Below are positions 1-7,971 of a DNA stretch of 36,471 bases, piece after piece; position 1 is the first letter of the stretch, and each line of letters begins with the position of its first letter. The notes under the pieces were generated by a model. The model had not been told where the DNA came from and searched no databases. It worked only from the letters and a program-made list of their open reading frames with translations. This DNA comes from a virus. Both the position numbers and the translations under genes were made by a program. The DNA lies in IMG/VR virus record IMGVR_UViG_3300031566_000182, positions 1-36,471 of that record; one strand, given 5' to 3'.

Positions 1-1272
1 CTCACGGCAACCGAAACAGCCGCAGCGACCATCGACGCGGTCAAGTTGGTGACTCAGGTAGATGCGTCCACGCTCGACAGCATCATCCTCGAACAGGGGG
101 TCGCGTCCTTCACGGCGGACGCCGAGATCATCCCGGGGACTCAAGAGGCCTCCTTCTCAGTCAGCGCTGTCGTCCAGCGGACCAGCGTAGGCGCCCTGAA
201 TGTCTACTCCTACATCGAGGGTCTCGGTGTGGCGGCGTTCAGCGCCGACGCGGTAGTTCATCAGCAGGCGGAAGCCTCCCTGATCCTTGATGCAACGCTG
301 CTCGCGCTCACTGAGGCTCAGTTCCAACTCGACGCTACCGTTGTCGCGACGCAGCAGGCGAGCCTGACCGCAGGGGCCGTCACCCGGCGCGAACAGCAGC
401 AGGCACTCACCCTCGACGCCGTTCTCGTCGTAACCAACGGCGATGTATTCGTCGTCAGCGCGATCAGAGGGGCGCAGCAGCAGCAGGCCTTCCAGACGGA
501 TGCTGTCGTCTCTGCCGTCGTCACCGGGCAGTTCGATGTCGATGCCGTCGTACTCCGTGCTCATCAGGCTTCGTTCACCTCGGATGCCTTGGTTCAGGCG
601 TCCATCTTCGCATCCGCGACTATCGACGCCTACGTCGAGTCCGCTGGGGCTGGTGTGTTCGCTGTCGATGCAGCGATCAGGAGGACGGCGTCGGCTGCCC
701 TCACTGTCGACGCCTTCCTCGCCGAGACCGTAACAGGTTCGTTCACGTCAGACGCGTGGGTCGAGGTCTTGGTGACTGGCGCGGTCAGCGCGGATGCCGT
801 CTTGACAGGCACATCGTCTGGTACGCTGTCCGTTGATGCCGTCCTGTCGGGGACAGTGTCCGCCACGTTCTTGGCGGATGGCATCGTTAGCCGAATAGCA
901 GTCGAGTCGCTGACCGCCGACGCGTGGTTCAGTGGAGCCCAGACGGCTGGGTTCGTCGTCAACGCGATACTGCTATCGGTCAAGGCGGGAGACTTCACCG
1001 CCGATGCTATCAAGCATCCGGCGTTCTGGACCTTCACGGTCGATGCGTCGATCGCACGGTGGGTCTACCAGCCGATAGAGGCGACGTTCGATGCAGCGGT
1101 CATCTCGGCATCTGCCGAGGCTGCGACCATCGAGGCGACCTTCTCAGTGGGCACCATCTCTTGGACAGAGACCACGACACTCATCGAGATGACGCCCACG
1201 GTATCCACGATCTCGTGGACCCCGATCAAGTCGTTCTACGGAGAGTTCAAGGTCGACGCTGTCCTGACGTAG
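1..1272 (+). CDS. Repeat-built fibre-like structural protein, 5' partial
   Basis: The reading frame is open from base 1, so the gene begins outside the window; the TTG at 46 is only the first possible start inside it, and the residues before it (TIDAVKL) already belong to the repeat. About 423 residues are visible and nearly all are a short repeat of the form SFTADAVI followed by about six variable residues. From 106 to 1053 there are 23 units with a mean period of exactly 14 residues (42 bases). The last 70 residues are more degenerate and end with EFKVDAVL. Alternating hydrophobic positions suggest one beta strand and a turn per unit, as in fibre shafts or beta-solenoids. There is no catalytic motif or membrane segment. 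It lies upstream of a BppU-like protein, a glycosyltransferase and the capsid genes, so a head or tail fibre role is inferred. The repeat recurs in the 3066-residue protein at 19587. Confidence 0.8.
   Translation, partial: LTATETAAATIDAVKLVTQVDASTLDSIILEQGVASFTADAEIIPGTQEASFSVSAVVQRTSVGALNVYSYIEGLGVAAFSADAVVHQQAEASLILDATLLALTEAQFQLDATVVATQQASLTAGAVTRREQQQALTLDAVLVVTNGDVFVVSAIRGAQQQQAFQTDAVVSAVVTGQFDVDAVVLRAHQASFTSDALVQASIFASATIDAYVESAGAGVFAVDAAIRRTASAALTVDAFLAETVTGSFTSDAWVEVLVTGAVSADAVLTGTSSGTLSVDAVLSGTVSATFLADGIVSRIAVESLTADAWFSGAQTAGFVVNAILLSVKAGDFTADAIKHPAFWTFTVDASIARWVYQPIEATFDAAVISASAEAATIEATFSVGTISWTETTTLIEMTPTVSTISWTPIKSFYGEFKVDAVLT
106..1053 (+). repeat. 23-unit tandem 14-residue (42-base) coding repeat
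   Basis: Unit starts include SFTADAEI, AFSADAVV, ALTLDAVL, QFDVDAVV, SFTSDAWV, TLSVDAVL, SLTADAWF, DFTADAIK and TFTVDASI. First and last unit starts (106 and 1030) are 924 bases apart, which is 22 periods of 42. Conservation is at protein level (x-F-T-x-D-A-x-[VIL]); the DNA copies have diverged, which indicates an old array under selection rather than recent slippage. Confidence 0.85.
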
Positions 1273-1281
1273 GGAGGCGCC

Positions 1282-1599
1282 ATGAGCCTGAACTTCACTC
1301 AGGGCGACACGGCTCCTGACATCACGGCGGTCATCCACGCCGAGGACGATGTCAACGCGCCCGTGGACCTTACCGACGCCACCGTTCGCTTCCAGATGCG
1401 CCTGCCCGAGGGCAACAAGTACAAGGTCAACGCGCAGGCGACCGTCGATGACGCCGTCACCGGACAGGTCTCGTACGCGTGGGGTGCGAACGACCTTTCG
1501 CAGCCGGGTGAGTTCGACGCCCAGTTCGAGGTGACATACCCCGGGGGCAAGGTCCAGACCACCTATCCACCCGTCACGTTGACGGTCAGGCGGCAGTAG
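1282..1599 (+). CDS. BppU N-terminal-like (Ig-type) baseplate or decoration protein
   Basis: This 105-residue protein begins SLNFTQGDTAPDITAVIH and continues with PVDLTDATVRFQMR, GQVSYAW and GEFDAQFEVTYPGG. That series is typical of the small beta-sandwich domain at the N terminus of the BppU/DUF2479 baseplate upper proteins, which anchors receptor-binding proteins. Here the domain stands alone with no C-terminal receptor-binding part. The ATG follows a GGGAGG ribosome site. The gene sits 9 bases after the repeat-fibre gene and 8 bases before the glycosyltransferase, so the three probably form one unit. Its place upstream of the capsid genes also allows a head-decoration role. Family assignment rests on the N-terminal pattern. 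Confidence 0.6.
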   Translation: MSLNFTQGDTAPDITAVIHAEDDVNAPVDLTDATVRFQMRLPEGNKYKVNAQATVDDAVTGQVSYAWGANDLSQPGEFDAQFEVTYPGGKVQTTYPPVTLTVRRQ

Positions 1600-1607
1600 G
1601 AGATCCC

Positions 1608-2909
1608 GTGGCAAAGGTCCTGTGGTTGAGCGACGCCGGGTGTACGACGGGCTTCGGTCGCGTCACGCACGCCATCGGCGAGCGACTAGTCGAAGACTTC
1701 GGGCACGAGATCCACGTGCTCGCGGTGAACTATCGAGGTGACTCGTGGGGCTGTGAACGCCCCGGTCACGAGCACGTCACGCCCTTGCGGCTGTACCGGC
1801 CTACCACTGTGCGGGGCGATGACATCTACGGCAAGACCCGCATCATCGAGATGCTGGCCAAGGTCGAGCCCGACGTGGTGGTCACGCTTAATGACCCCCA
1901 GATCCTGCTCAGTCTGCTGATCGAGAACCAGTACGACGAAGAGCAGATCCTCCTGCGCTGGCGGCCACTCCTCTCCTACATCCCCGACGACGGCACGAAC
2001 CTCCCGCCTACGTGGACGACGATGCTGCCGAAGATGACCAACGTCGTGGCCATGTCGAAGCACGGCCAGTCCCACTACCAGCCGTCGAGCCTCGTCTACC
2101 ACGGTGTCGACACCGAGATGTTCTGGCCCATCTCCGAGAAGCCCAAGGAGACCTCCTCGGGGCGCATCGTCCGCAGCAAGGGCGACGCCAAGGAAGCCAT
2201 CGGCATCCCCCGGGATACCTTCCTCGTGGGGCGCATCGATACCAACTCCGGGCGCAAGGACTACCCGGCGCTCGTGAAGGCCCTGTGGCCAGTGATGGAG
2301 CGCCACAGCAACGTAGCGGCGTGGTTCCACTGCGCCGACAAGGCCCCGGGCGTGGGCCTGCGCTTCCAGTCGATGTTGCTCCGCAACGACAAGGTCAAGC
2401 CCGATCGCTTCTACTTCCCAGACCTCCACAACACGTTCGAGGGCTGGGATATCCGAGACATCAATGTTCTGCTCTCGGCCTTCGACGTCTTCGTCTCCAC
2501 TTCTCGTGGCGAAGGCTTCGGGCTCGGGCTCGCTGAAGCCCTAGCCTGTGGGACCCCAGTGATCGCACAGAACGTATCGGCGATCCCTGAGGTCGTGGGC
2601 CCCGGGGGCATCCTCCTTGAACCGGACCGACTATTCACGGTCCCCTCCGGTGAGGACAACTGGCTGCCGGACATCGACGCCTTCACTGACGCCATCGAGC
2701 GCGTCTACCAGTCCTCGGGCCTCCGTCGAGACCTCGGGGCGAAGGGTGTCGAACACGTCCGCAAGTCCTTCTCATGGGACGTCGCAGCCAGCAAGTTCGA
2801 TGAGTACATCACGCAACTGGAGGCGTATCAGCCGCCTCCCGCTGACGTGACCAGTACTGAAGCATCGGAGGGCGAAGGTGTCGCACCAGCAGCACTCGCT
2901 ACTCCATAA
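1608..2909 (+). CDS. GT-B fold glycosyltransferase (GT4-like)
   Basis: This 433-residue protein starts at GTG behind AGGAG. The N-terminal Rossmann half begins KVLWLSDAGCTTGFGRVTHA, with the Gly-rich loop that binds the acceptor in GT-B enzymes. The C-terminal half holds GEGFGLGLAEALACGTPVI near residues 302-320, the EX7E element that contacts the nucleotide-sugar donor in GT4 retaining enzymes, followed by IPEVVGPGGILLEP. There is no signal peptide or membrane segment, so it should act in the cytoplasm on a phage or host product. The last 20 residues are low-complexity. It lies between the fibre/Ig genes and the head genes, so glycosylation of a virion protein is a reasonable inference; neither donor nor acceptor can be read from sequence. 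Confidence 0.88.
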   Translation: MAKVLWLSDAGCTTGFGRVTHAIGERLVEDFGHEIHVLAVNYRGDSWGCERPGHEHVTPLRLYRPTTVRGDDIYGKTRIIEMLAKVEPDVVVTLNDPQILLSLLIENQYDEEQILLRWRPLLSYIPDDGTNLPPTWTTMLPKMTNVVAMSKHGQSHYQPSSLVYHGVDTEMFWPISEKPKETSSGRIVRSKGDAKEAIGIPRDTFLVGRIDTNSGRKDYPALVKALWPVMERHSNVAAWFHCADKAPGVGLRFQSMLLRNDKVKPDRFYFPDLHNTFEGWDIRDINVLLSAFDVFVSTSRGEGFGLGLAEALACGTPVIAQNVSAIPEVVGPGGILLEPDRLFTVPSGEDNWLPDIDAFTDAIERVYQSSGLRRDLGAKGVEHVRKSFSWDVAASKFDEYITQLEAYQPPPADVTSTEASEGEGVAPAALATP

Positions 2910-2923
2910 GCGAGGGCGAACCA

Positions 2924-4075
2924 ATGGATAACGACTTCAATGTCTTTGTACCCATGCTCAAGAGCGGCATCGGGGAGTCAGACGGCAAGCGCCGCCTGCA
3001 TGGCACCGCGTCATCGACGGTCAAGGACCGCCACGGGGATGTCATCACGCTGGGGGCGCTTCGAAAGATGGAGGCTGGTGCCAACCGCCTGACCATCTTC
3101 CTTAACCATGACTACCGCGTCCCCGAGGACGTCGCGGGCACTGTCGAGAAGGCAGAGATCCGTTCGCATCCGTCCGACCCGGACATCCACGACCTCGTCT
3201 TCGACATCGTCGTCAACGAGACCAACCCCCGCGCCATCAACGCATGGGAGTCGATCCAAGAGGGGACCCAACTGGGCCTCTCCATCGGCGCCCGTATCCC
3301 CAATGGTGGCGCTACCAAGAGCGCTGATGGCGCCTACGTCATCAACGACATCGAACTCCTTGAGACGTCCCTCGTGGGCGTCCCGGCCTCACCACGTTCG
3401 TGGGTCGACTACGCGGTCAAGTCCCTACGCAGGGTCGAGATCCTGAAGTCGACCAACCCCAACGCCATCGGTGTTGACGTGGAGGAGCCCGAGGATGAGA
3501 CCGAACCAGACGGCGTGGAGAAGGCCACCGCTATGGAACTGGCTGTTGCGGACGAGCCAGCCGTCGAAGTCGTCAATGAAACTCCCACCCCCGAGGGGGA
3601 AGACCAGTCCCCCACCGATGAAGAGGCAGAACCGGAGACCGAGCCCGCCTATTCGGACCCAGAGTCCGTAGACGTCCTCGACTCCGACGAGCCATCCACC
3701 CCGCAGGACGCTCCAGATCCCACGAGCCACCCTGAGAACGGGGACCTCTTCCAGAGCGATGAGGCAGAGATCACCCTTACGGCTCTCTTGTCTTCCGCCG
3801 ACAGCCTGCAGGCCGCGCACTCCATCATCGAAGTCCAGAACCGCGAGATGGTCGAGATGAAGGCGTCGCTGACCGCTGCAGAGGAAGAGCGTGACCGGGT
3901 CGTCACCTTGAGTCAGAAGACCATGGATCAGACGACCTCCCTGTTGGAACGCCTCCAGAAGGCACCCATGGGCCGCAAGACTCACCCGGTGGTCATCGAG
4001 ACCGCCAAGGAGTTCGAGGGTCTCAAGGGCGTCTACACGGAAGGCGTTATGGCGTTGCTCACAAAGGAGCGATAA
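2924..4075 (+). CDS. HK97-type prohead protease with scaffold-like C-terminal region
   Basis: Residues 1-170 match the S78/U35 prohead protease family: GTASSTVKDRHGDVI at 27-41, NHD with the probable catalytic His62, QLGLSIGAR with the probable Ser120, and ELLETSLVGVPASPRSW. The enzyme processes the capsid and scaffold during head maturation. Residues 190-280 are very acidic and Pro/Thr-rich, and 280-383 form a predicted coiled coil ending GVMALLTKER. No separate scaffold gene lies between it and the capsid gene, so this tail probably serves as the scaffolding domain. At 383 residues it is roughly twice the length of a bare protease. The capsid gene starts 3 bases later, and its AAAGGAG ribosome site lies inside this gene's end. 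Confidence 0.92.
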   Translation: MDNDFNVFVPMLKSGIGESDGKRRLHGTASSTVKDRHGDVITLGALRKMEAGANRLTIFLNHDYRVPEDVAGTVEKAEIRSHPSDPDIHDLVFDIVVNETNPRAINAWESIQEGTQLGLSIGARIPNGGATKSADGAYVINDIELLETSLVGVPASPRSWVDYAVKSLRRVEILKSTNPNAIGVDVEEPEDETEPDGVEKATAMELAVADEPAVEVVNETPTPEGEDQSPTDEEAEPETEPAYSDPESVDVLDSDEPSTPQDAPDPTSHPENGDLFQSDEAEITLTALLSSADSLQAAHSIIEVQNREMVEMKASLTAAEEERDRVVTLSQKTMDQTTSLLERLQKAPMGRKTHPVVIETAKEFEGLKGVYTEGVMALLTKER

Positions 4076-4078
4076 ACC

Positions 4079-5425
4079 GTGGATCCCCAGATCGCTGCGG
4101 CTCTGACCAAGTTGGCAGAGTCACAGGAGAAGATCGCCGGGTCCCTCGAAAAGATGAACTCCGCACCCCTGATGGAGAACCCCGTCATGGGCGGCGTGCA
4201 GACAGTCGAGGAGCAGGCGACCCCAGCCCAGCCCCAGACGCGCAAGTACATCACCCCCGATGAGCGTGTGCTGCTGGGCGAAACCGTCAAGAACATGAGC
4301 GACTCCGAGATCGGCATGATGGTGTCGTCTCAGGTTCGCAAGCAGGGCAGCGGTATCCCGCTCGAAACGTGGCTCAACAGCGCTGGCTTCAGCGCTCAGG
4401 TCGCCTTCGACGGCATCACCCAGCAACTCAGCCCTGACATCCAGAAGGCCATCGACACGACCTCGGCGTCGGCCCTGATCCGGCAGGATCTTGAGCCGCT
4501 CTTGTACGAGGTCTTCGTCAGGATCTTCCCGGCGTTCGACCGGTTCACCAAGGAACCGGCGAACGGCCTGACGCACGCGTGGAACCAGATCACCCAGTAC
4601 GGTGACGCGGTCTTCATGCCTGAGTTGGGCACCGTCACGGATGACAAGAGCACGTACGTTCGTAAGACCACGAACGTGGCGATCCTTGCCACCCGGCGCG
4701 GCCTGTCCCTCAAGTCGAAGTTCGCTGTCATCGCTGGCGGCATGAACTACAACCCCGAGATGATCGAACTGCAGGGAGGCCTTCGCTCGATCGCCTACCG
4801 CATGCAGAAGACCATCTTCGAAGGTCAGGCCACCGACTCCGGTGGAACCGCTGACAACGAGTTGGGCCTCTACGATGCTGATGCCTTCACCGGCCTCCGC
4901 TCGCTGCTCAACGACGCCGACGTCCAGAACATCGACCCGGCGACGGACCCCACCACCACCGGCAACTTCCGCCGCGTGATGAACCAAGCGGTCCTGCCCA
5001 TCATTCAGGCGGGTGGACGTCCCACCCAGATCTGGTCGCATCCGAGCGAGAAGATCACGTTCGATGAGCAGCAGGACCCCAACGTCCGCATCCTTGCAAG
5101 CCAGCAGGCGAACATGGGTGTCGGCGTCATGGCCGAGCAAGTCAACACGATCGCTGGTCCCATCCCGTGGGCCATCGTTCCCGGCGACTCGATCTCGTCT
5201 TACACAGCGACTGGCACGTATTCGGGTAACACCGTGCGTGACATCTACGTGTTGGACGAGGGCAGCCTCTCGCTGCCGTTCCTCGGCACCCCCGGACCTA
5301 CCGTCCTTGAGATCCCGATCGGCATCAGTGGGCAGTTGACCCACTTGTACATCGTGTTCCTCATGAACGGTCTGGCCCTCAAGGTGCTCCCGTGGCACAA
5401 CAAGTTGCGGGTGAAGGTCGCTTAG
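4079..5425 (+). CDS. Major capsid protein, HK97 fold
   Basis: The GTG start at 4079 has AAAGGAG upstream. The 448-residue product begins with a helical N-terminal segment (PQIAAALTKLAESQEKIAGS) and a flexible region to about residue 70, which could be a delta-like domain removed by the protease. The rest is mixed alpha/beta: the segments DAVFMPELGTVTDDKS, KTTNVAILATRRGLSLKSKF, QKTIFEGQATDSGGTADN and PTQIWSHPSEKITFDEQ, ending with a hydrophobic strand region and KVLPWHNKLRVKVA. The assignment rests on this character, its place directly after the protease and before the adaptor, and its length. I do not see a clear crosslinking Lys/Asn pair. A strong hairpin follows the stop codon. Confidence 0.88.
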   Translation: MDPQIAAALTKLAESQEKIAGSLEKMNSAPLMENPVMGGVQTVEEQATPAQPQTRKYITPDERVLLGETVKNMSDSEIGMMVSSQVRKQGSGIPLETWLNSAGFSAQVAFDGITQQLSPDIQKAIDTTSASALIRQDLEPLLYEVFVRIFPAFDRFTKEPANGLTHAWNQITQYGDAVFMPELGTVTDDKSTYVRKTTNVAILATRRGLSLKSKFAVIAGGMNYNPEMIELQGGLRSIAYRMQKTIFEGQATDSGGTADNELGLYDADAFTGLRSLLNDADVQNIDPATDPTTTGNFRRVMNQAVLPIIQAGGRPTQIWSHPSEKITFDEQQDPNVRILASQQANMGVGVMAEQVNTIAGPIPWAIVPGDSISSYTATGTYSGNTVRDIYVLDEGSLSLPFLGTPGPTVLEIPIGISGQLTHLYIVFLMNGLALKVLPWHNKLRVKVA

Positions 5426-5440
5426 GCCTACCCAGAGGTC

Positions 5441-5465
5441 GGGGGGCGTCCCAGTGGCGCCCCCT
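5441..5465 (+). terminator. GC-rich hairpin after the capsid gene
   Basis: GGGGGCG at 5442-5448 pairs perfectly with CGCCCCC at 5458-5464, extended by a G-U pair (5441 with 5465), around a 9-base loop. It starts 16 bases after the capsid stop. There is no U-run, so it may be a weak terminator, a 3'-end stabiliser for capsid mRNA, or part of the leader of the next gene. Confidence 0.55.
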
Positions 5466-5482
5466 CCTCGAACTGCTAGGAG
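5464..5482 (+). promoter_or_regulatory. Possible Shine-Dalgarno sequestering hairpin before the adaptor gene
   Basis: CTCCT at 5464-5468 is complementary to the AGGAG ribosome site at 5478-5482 of the gene starting at 5489, with a 9-base loop. Its first bases overlap the 3' arm of the post-capsid hairpin, so the two structures compete. Only 5 pairs form, so the effect may be small. Confidence 0.35.
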
Positions 5483-5488
5483 CACCGG

Positions 5489-6412
5489 ATGAAGCCATAC
5501 CTGACCGCGCAGAAGTTCAGGACCATGGGCTTCGGCGTCGAGACCGAAGAGCACGAGGACCCGTTCATCTCGTCCCTGTGCCAGCGCGCTCATGCCATGG
5601 TCGAGTCGTATTGCCTCGTGCCTCGCCTGCCGGTCGTCCACGACTTCCGGGGTGGCTCCGTCACGGGAGAGCAGCACACGTGGCGCTATCCCGTGGGCCC
5701 GGTCGATGTAGGCCAGCGCAAGGTGTGGCCCTACCACTGGCCAATCACCGAGATGACCGACTTCAAGATCAAGGTCACCAACACCCAGTACGTCGAGATC
5801 GCGGCGTCGGAACTGTTCATCAACAACAGCGCCCGATACGTCGAGGTCGTCAGCCTCGCCATCACCAGCCATGGGCTCTTCCAAGCCCTCGTCGTGCCCA
5901 ACATCGGGTTGGCCACGCCGGTCTGCGAGATCGCCTACGACTACGGCTTCTCGTTCGACGAGACCGAAGAACGCCTGATGTTCAGCGACGGCTTCACGTG
6001 GCGGGCCCAGCACCAGTGGTGGAAGACCGATCCGGCGCCGGTCGTGAAGAAGAACGGCTCGACCCTTGTCGAGGGCCTCGCCAACGATTACACCATCGAC
6101 TACGACGAGGGCACGGTCGTCCTCAACGATGGCAAGGACGCCGCCGCCACCGACCTCGTGACGGCCACCTACACGCATACGCTGCCCGGCGAGATCCGCG
6201 ACGCCATGGGCTACATCGTGGCCTCGATGCATGCTGAGACCGAGCACCACCAGCGGGGCATGGGCCACCTCCGTCGGCTGTCCATCGAAGAGGTAGCGAT
6301 GGAGCGCCAGCGCGAAGACCCACGGCTGGCACACGCGAGCCTCGAAGAGGTCTCCCCCGAGGCGGCGGCGCTGCTGGCCTCCTATCGCTTCGACGGGGTG
6401 ACCGTCAGATGA
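5489..6412 (+). CDS. Head-tail adaptor (connector) protein
   Basis: This 307-residue protein has ATG behind AGGAG. It opens MKPYLTAQKFRTMGFGVE followed by helical DPFISSLCQRAHAMVESYC, the usual opening of head-tail connector proteins (HK97 gp6 / SPP1 gp15-like), where a helical bundle binds the portal. The central part is beta-rich (WRYPVGPVDVGQRKVWPYHWP, YTIDYDEGTVVLNDGKD), and the C-terminal part has long helices (DAMGYIVASMHAETEHHQRG, LRRLSIEEVAMERQ). It is longer than most adaptors, with an inserted beta domain. Position directly after the capsid and before the stopper supports the call. It overlaps the next gene by ATGA. Confidence 0.68.
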   Translation: MKPYLTAQKFRTMGFGVETEEHEDPFISSLCQRAHAMVESYCLVPRLPVVHDFRGGSVTGEQHTWRYPVGPVDVGQRKVWPYHWPITEMTDFKIKVTNTQYVEIAASELFINNSARYVEVVSLAITSHGLFQALVVPNIGLATPVCEIAYDYGFSFDETEERLMFSDGFTWRAQHQWWKTDPAPVVKKNGSTLVEGLANDYTIDYDEGTVVLNDGKDAAATDLVTATYTHTLPGEIRDAMGYIVASMHAETEHHQRGMGHLRRLSIEEVAMERQREDPRLAHASLEEVSPEAAALLASYRFDGVTVR

Positions 6413-6798
6413 CGCTGATCTCCGATCGCCAGATGGCCGCCATCAGGGACCTTGCCAAGAAGGGCATGGTCACGTCCGTCGACATCTATCGGCGGGACGC
6501 CACCGTGCCCACCGGGTCGGACGACTACGGCGACAACGTGGAGTACAACCAGACGTCCGAGAGCCGCCGCACGACCGTGCAGGGCTGGCTCTACACGGTT
6601 CCGGCGACGGAGCCGGGGGTGAACGTCGGAGCAGTGGTCACGACCCAGACATGGGCCCTGCGGGTGCCCGTGGGTACGGAGGTCGCCGTGGGCGACAGGG
6701 TCGTCGTGGGCTCGGATGACTTCTATGTCACCGGGCTCGACGACGTGAAGACGTTGGTGCCCTACATCACATGCAACCTGAGAAGGCGGCTCGGATGA
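6409..6798 (+). CDS. Head-tail stopper / head closure protein
   Basis: This 129-residue protein starts in an ATGA overlap with the adaptor. It is mainly beta: TSVDIYRRDATVPTGSDDYGD, TTVQGWLYTVPATEPG, VVTTQTWALRVPVGTEVAVGDRV and DDFYVTGLDDVKTLVPYITC. A small barrel with a strand-borne VAVGDRVVVGSDDFYV hairpin is typical of SPP1 gp16-like closure proteins that seal the portal channel after packaging. The order adaptor, stopper, gp10-like, terminator is the canonical siphovirus connector order and is the main support. Confidence 0.65.
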   Translation: MTLISDRQMAAIRDLAKKGMVTSVDIYRRDATVPTGSDDYGDNVEYNQTSESRRTTVQGWLYTVPATEPGVNVGAVVTTQTWALRVPVGTEVAVGDRVVVGSDDFYVTGLDDVKTLVPYITCNLRRRLG

Positions 6799-7550
6799 TC
6801 GACTTCAGCCTCCTTCAGAACGCGATCCATGAGGCCGTCTCACTCGGTCTTGGCGAAGGTGCCGAGATCGTGGCCAAGGCCGCGAGGGCGAAGGCTCCGG
6901 TCCGCCGGATCTTCTCCAACCGTGGCCCCGAGATCGGTCTCAAGACGGCTGGCGAGATGGAGGCTGACAAGGATGTCCGCGCCTCACTCGGGTTGTCGGT
7001 AGAGGGAAGCCGGAACAATCCGGCCCCCACCATCGTCCGGGGGCGCGTCCCGCCCCGGCGCTGGAGCGACCGGCGGTTGGCACAGGCAGACAAGTTGCTG
7101 GCCGATAGGGACGCTGTCATGGCTCGGTACTGGTCCGGCAAGGACCCCGCGTCAGCCTCGAACCCTTCGAGGTTGAAGGCGTTCCATGCCGCCCAGATCC
7201 CGTGGCGGACAGCACTGAGCGCACGAGGTGCCTACGAGGTCAGGACCCGGCGAGCCGTGGGAAGGTTCGGCGGGCACAGGACCATCGGGGGCACCCTACG
7301 TGACTCGATCAGGGCCGAACTGCCGACCCGTCGGGGAGGCAAGTCGACCGCGTGGGTGATCGCTACTGCTCCGTACGCGAAGTACATGGAATACGGCACG
7401 GTCCATGCCGCCGCCCATCCATTCCTTCGTCCGGCTGCAGCAGAGAGCCAGCAGAAAGTCGCCAACGTCGTTGGCGAATGGGTCAGGTACGCAGCGACCT
7501 CTCGTGCCAGCGCAGGCAAGTACGAGATCGAGGTCGTGGTGCCGATCTAA
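6795..7550 (+). CDS. HK97 gp10-like neck / tail completion protein
   Basis: I choose ATG 6795, in an ATGA overlap with the preceding stop, over the in-frame ATG at 6771, which would lie deep inside the stopper gene. The 251-residue product begins MIDFSLLQNAIHEAVSLGLGEGAEIVAKAARAKAPV and ends with the family signature: GTLRDSIRAE, WVIATAPYAKYMEYGTVHAAAHPFLRPAA. HK97 gp10-like proteins are normally about 110-150 residues. Here about 100 extra residues (about 45-150), Arg-rich, separate the N-terminal helix from the DSIRAE strand. The protein should sit at the head-tail neck. Confidence 0.8.
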   Translation: MIDFSLLQNAIHEAVSLGLGEGAEIVAKAARAKAPVRRIFSNRGPEIGLKTAGEMEADKDVRASLGLSVEGSRNNPAPTIVRGRVPPRRWSDRRLAQADKLLADRDAVMARYWSGKDPASASNPSRLKAFHAAQIPWRTALSARGAYEVRTRRAVGRFGGHRTIGGTLRDSIRAELPTRRGGKSTAWVIATAPYAKYMEYGTVHAAAHPFLRPAAAESQQKVANVVGEWVRYAATSRASAGKYEIEVVVPI

Positions 7551-7561
7551 GGGGTGCGTGA

Positions 7562-7969
7562 ATGAGTACCGTTGCCCCAGTCAAACGAGCCATCGTGCAG
7601 GCCATGAGAGCGTCTGCCCCCCTCGGGGCCGCCATCGCAGGCGGCATCAACGAAGGGATGGCTCCCCGCAGGGTGAGATACCCGTTCGTCGTGTACCAGT
7701 TGGTCTCGTCGGTGCGTGAGCACCAGTTCGATGGCCAGCAGATCCACTCGGCGTGGGACATCTCGGTCTACGCGGAGAACCCCGTCGACGCCAATACCGT
7801 CGACGCGCTCATCATCACGGCCTTGGATGACCAAGATATCGCCGTGGATGGGCAGACCACCATGCTGTGTCGTCGTGTCGCCGATCTGCCAACGGGGCCA
7901 GATGTCGACTCTGAGGGACGCCGCATCTGGCAAGCCGGTGGCACGTACTCCGTCTGGACGGACCTGTAG
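7562..7969 (+). CDS. Tail terminator (DUF3168 / SPP1 gp17-like)
   Basis: This 135-residue protein begins VAPVKRAIVQAMRASAPLGA and continues GMAPRRVRYPFVVYQLVSSVRE, HSAWDISVYAENP, DALIITALDDQDIAVDG and RIWQAGGTYSVWTDL. The early helix, the RYPFVVYQLV strand and the YPFV/W..SVY pattern are those of DUF3168 tail terminators, which form a hexameric ring capping the tail tube. It lies 11 bases after the gp10-like gene and 2 bases before the first tail tube gene, the expected position. Confidence 0.78.
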   Translation: MSTVAPVKRAIVQAMRASAPLGAAIAGGINEGMAPRRVRYPFVVYQLVSSVREHQFDGQQIHSAWDISVYAENPVDANTVDALIITALDDQDIAVDGQTTMLCRRVADLPTGPDVDSEGRRIWQAGGTYSVWTDL

Positions 7970-7971
7970 CG

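Noticed and set aside
106-1053. CRISPR array or DNA-level tandem repeat
   Set aside because: The regular 42-base spacing comes from a protein repeat; the DNA units are too divergent and have no constant repeat/spacer structure.
4121-6334. 737-codon open frame on the minus strand across the capsid and adaptor genes
   Set aside because: It mirrors the codon pattern of well-supported plus-strand genes; high GC at third positions removes stops on the opposite strand. Its sequence is low-complexity and matches no family.
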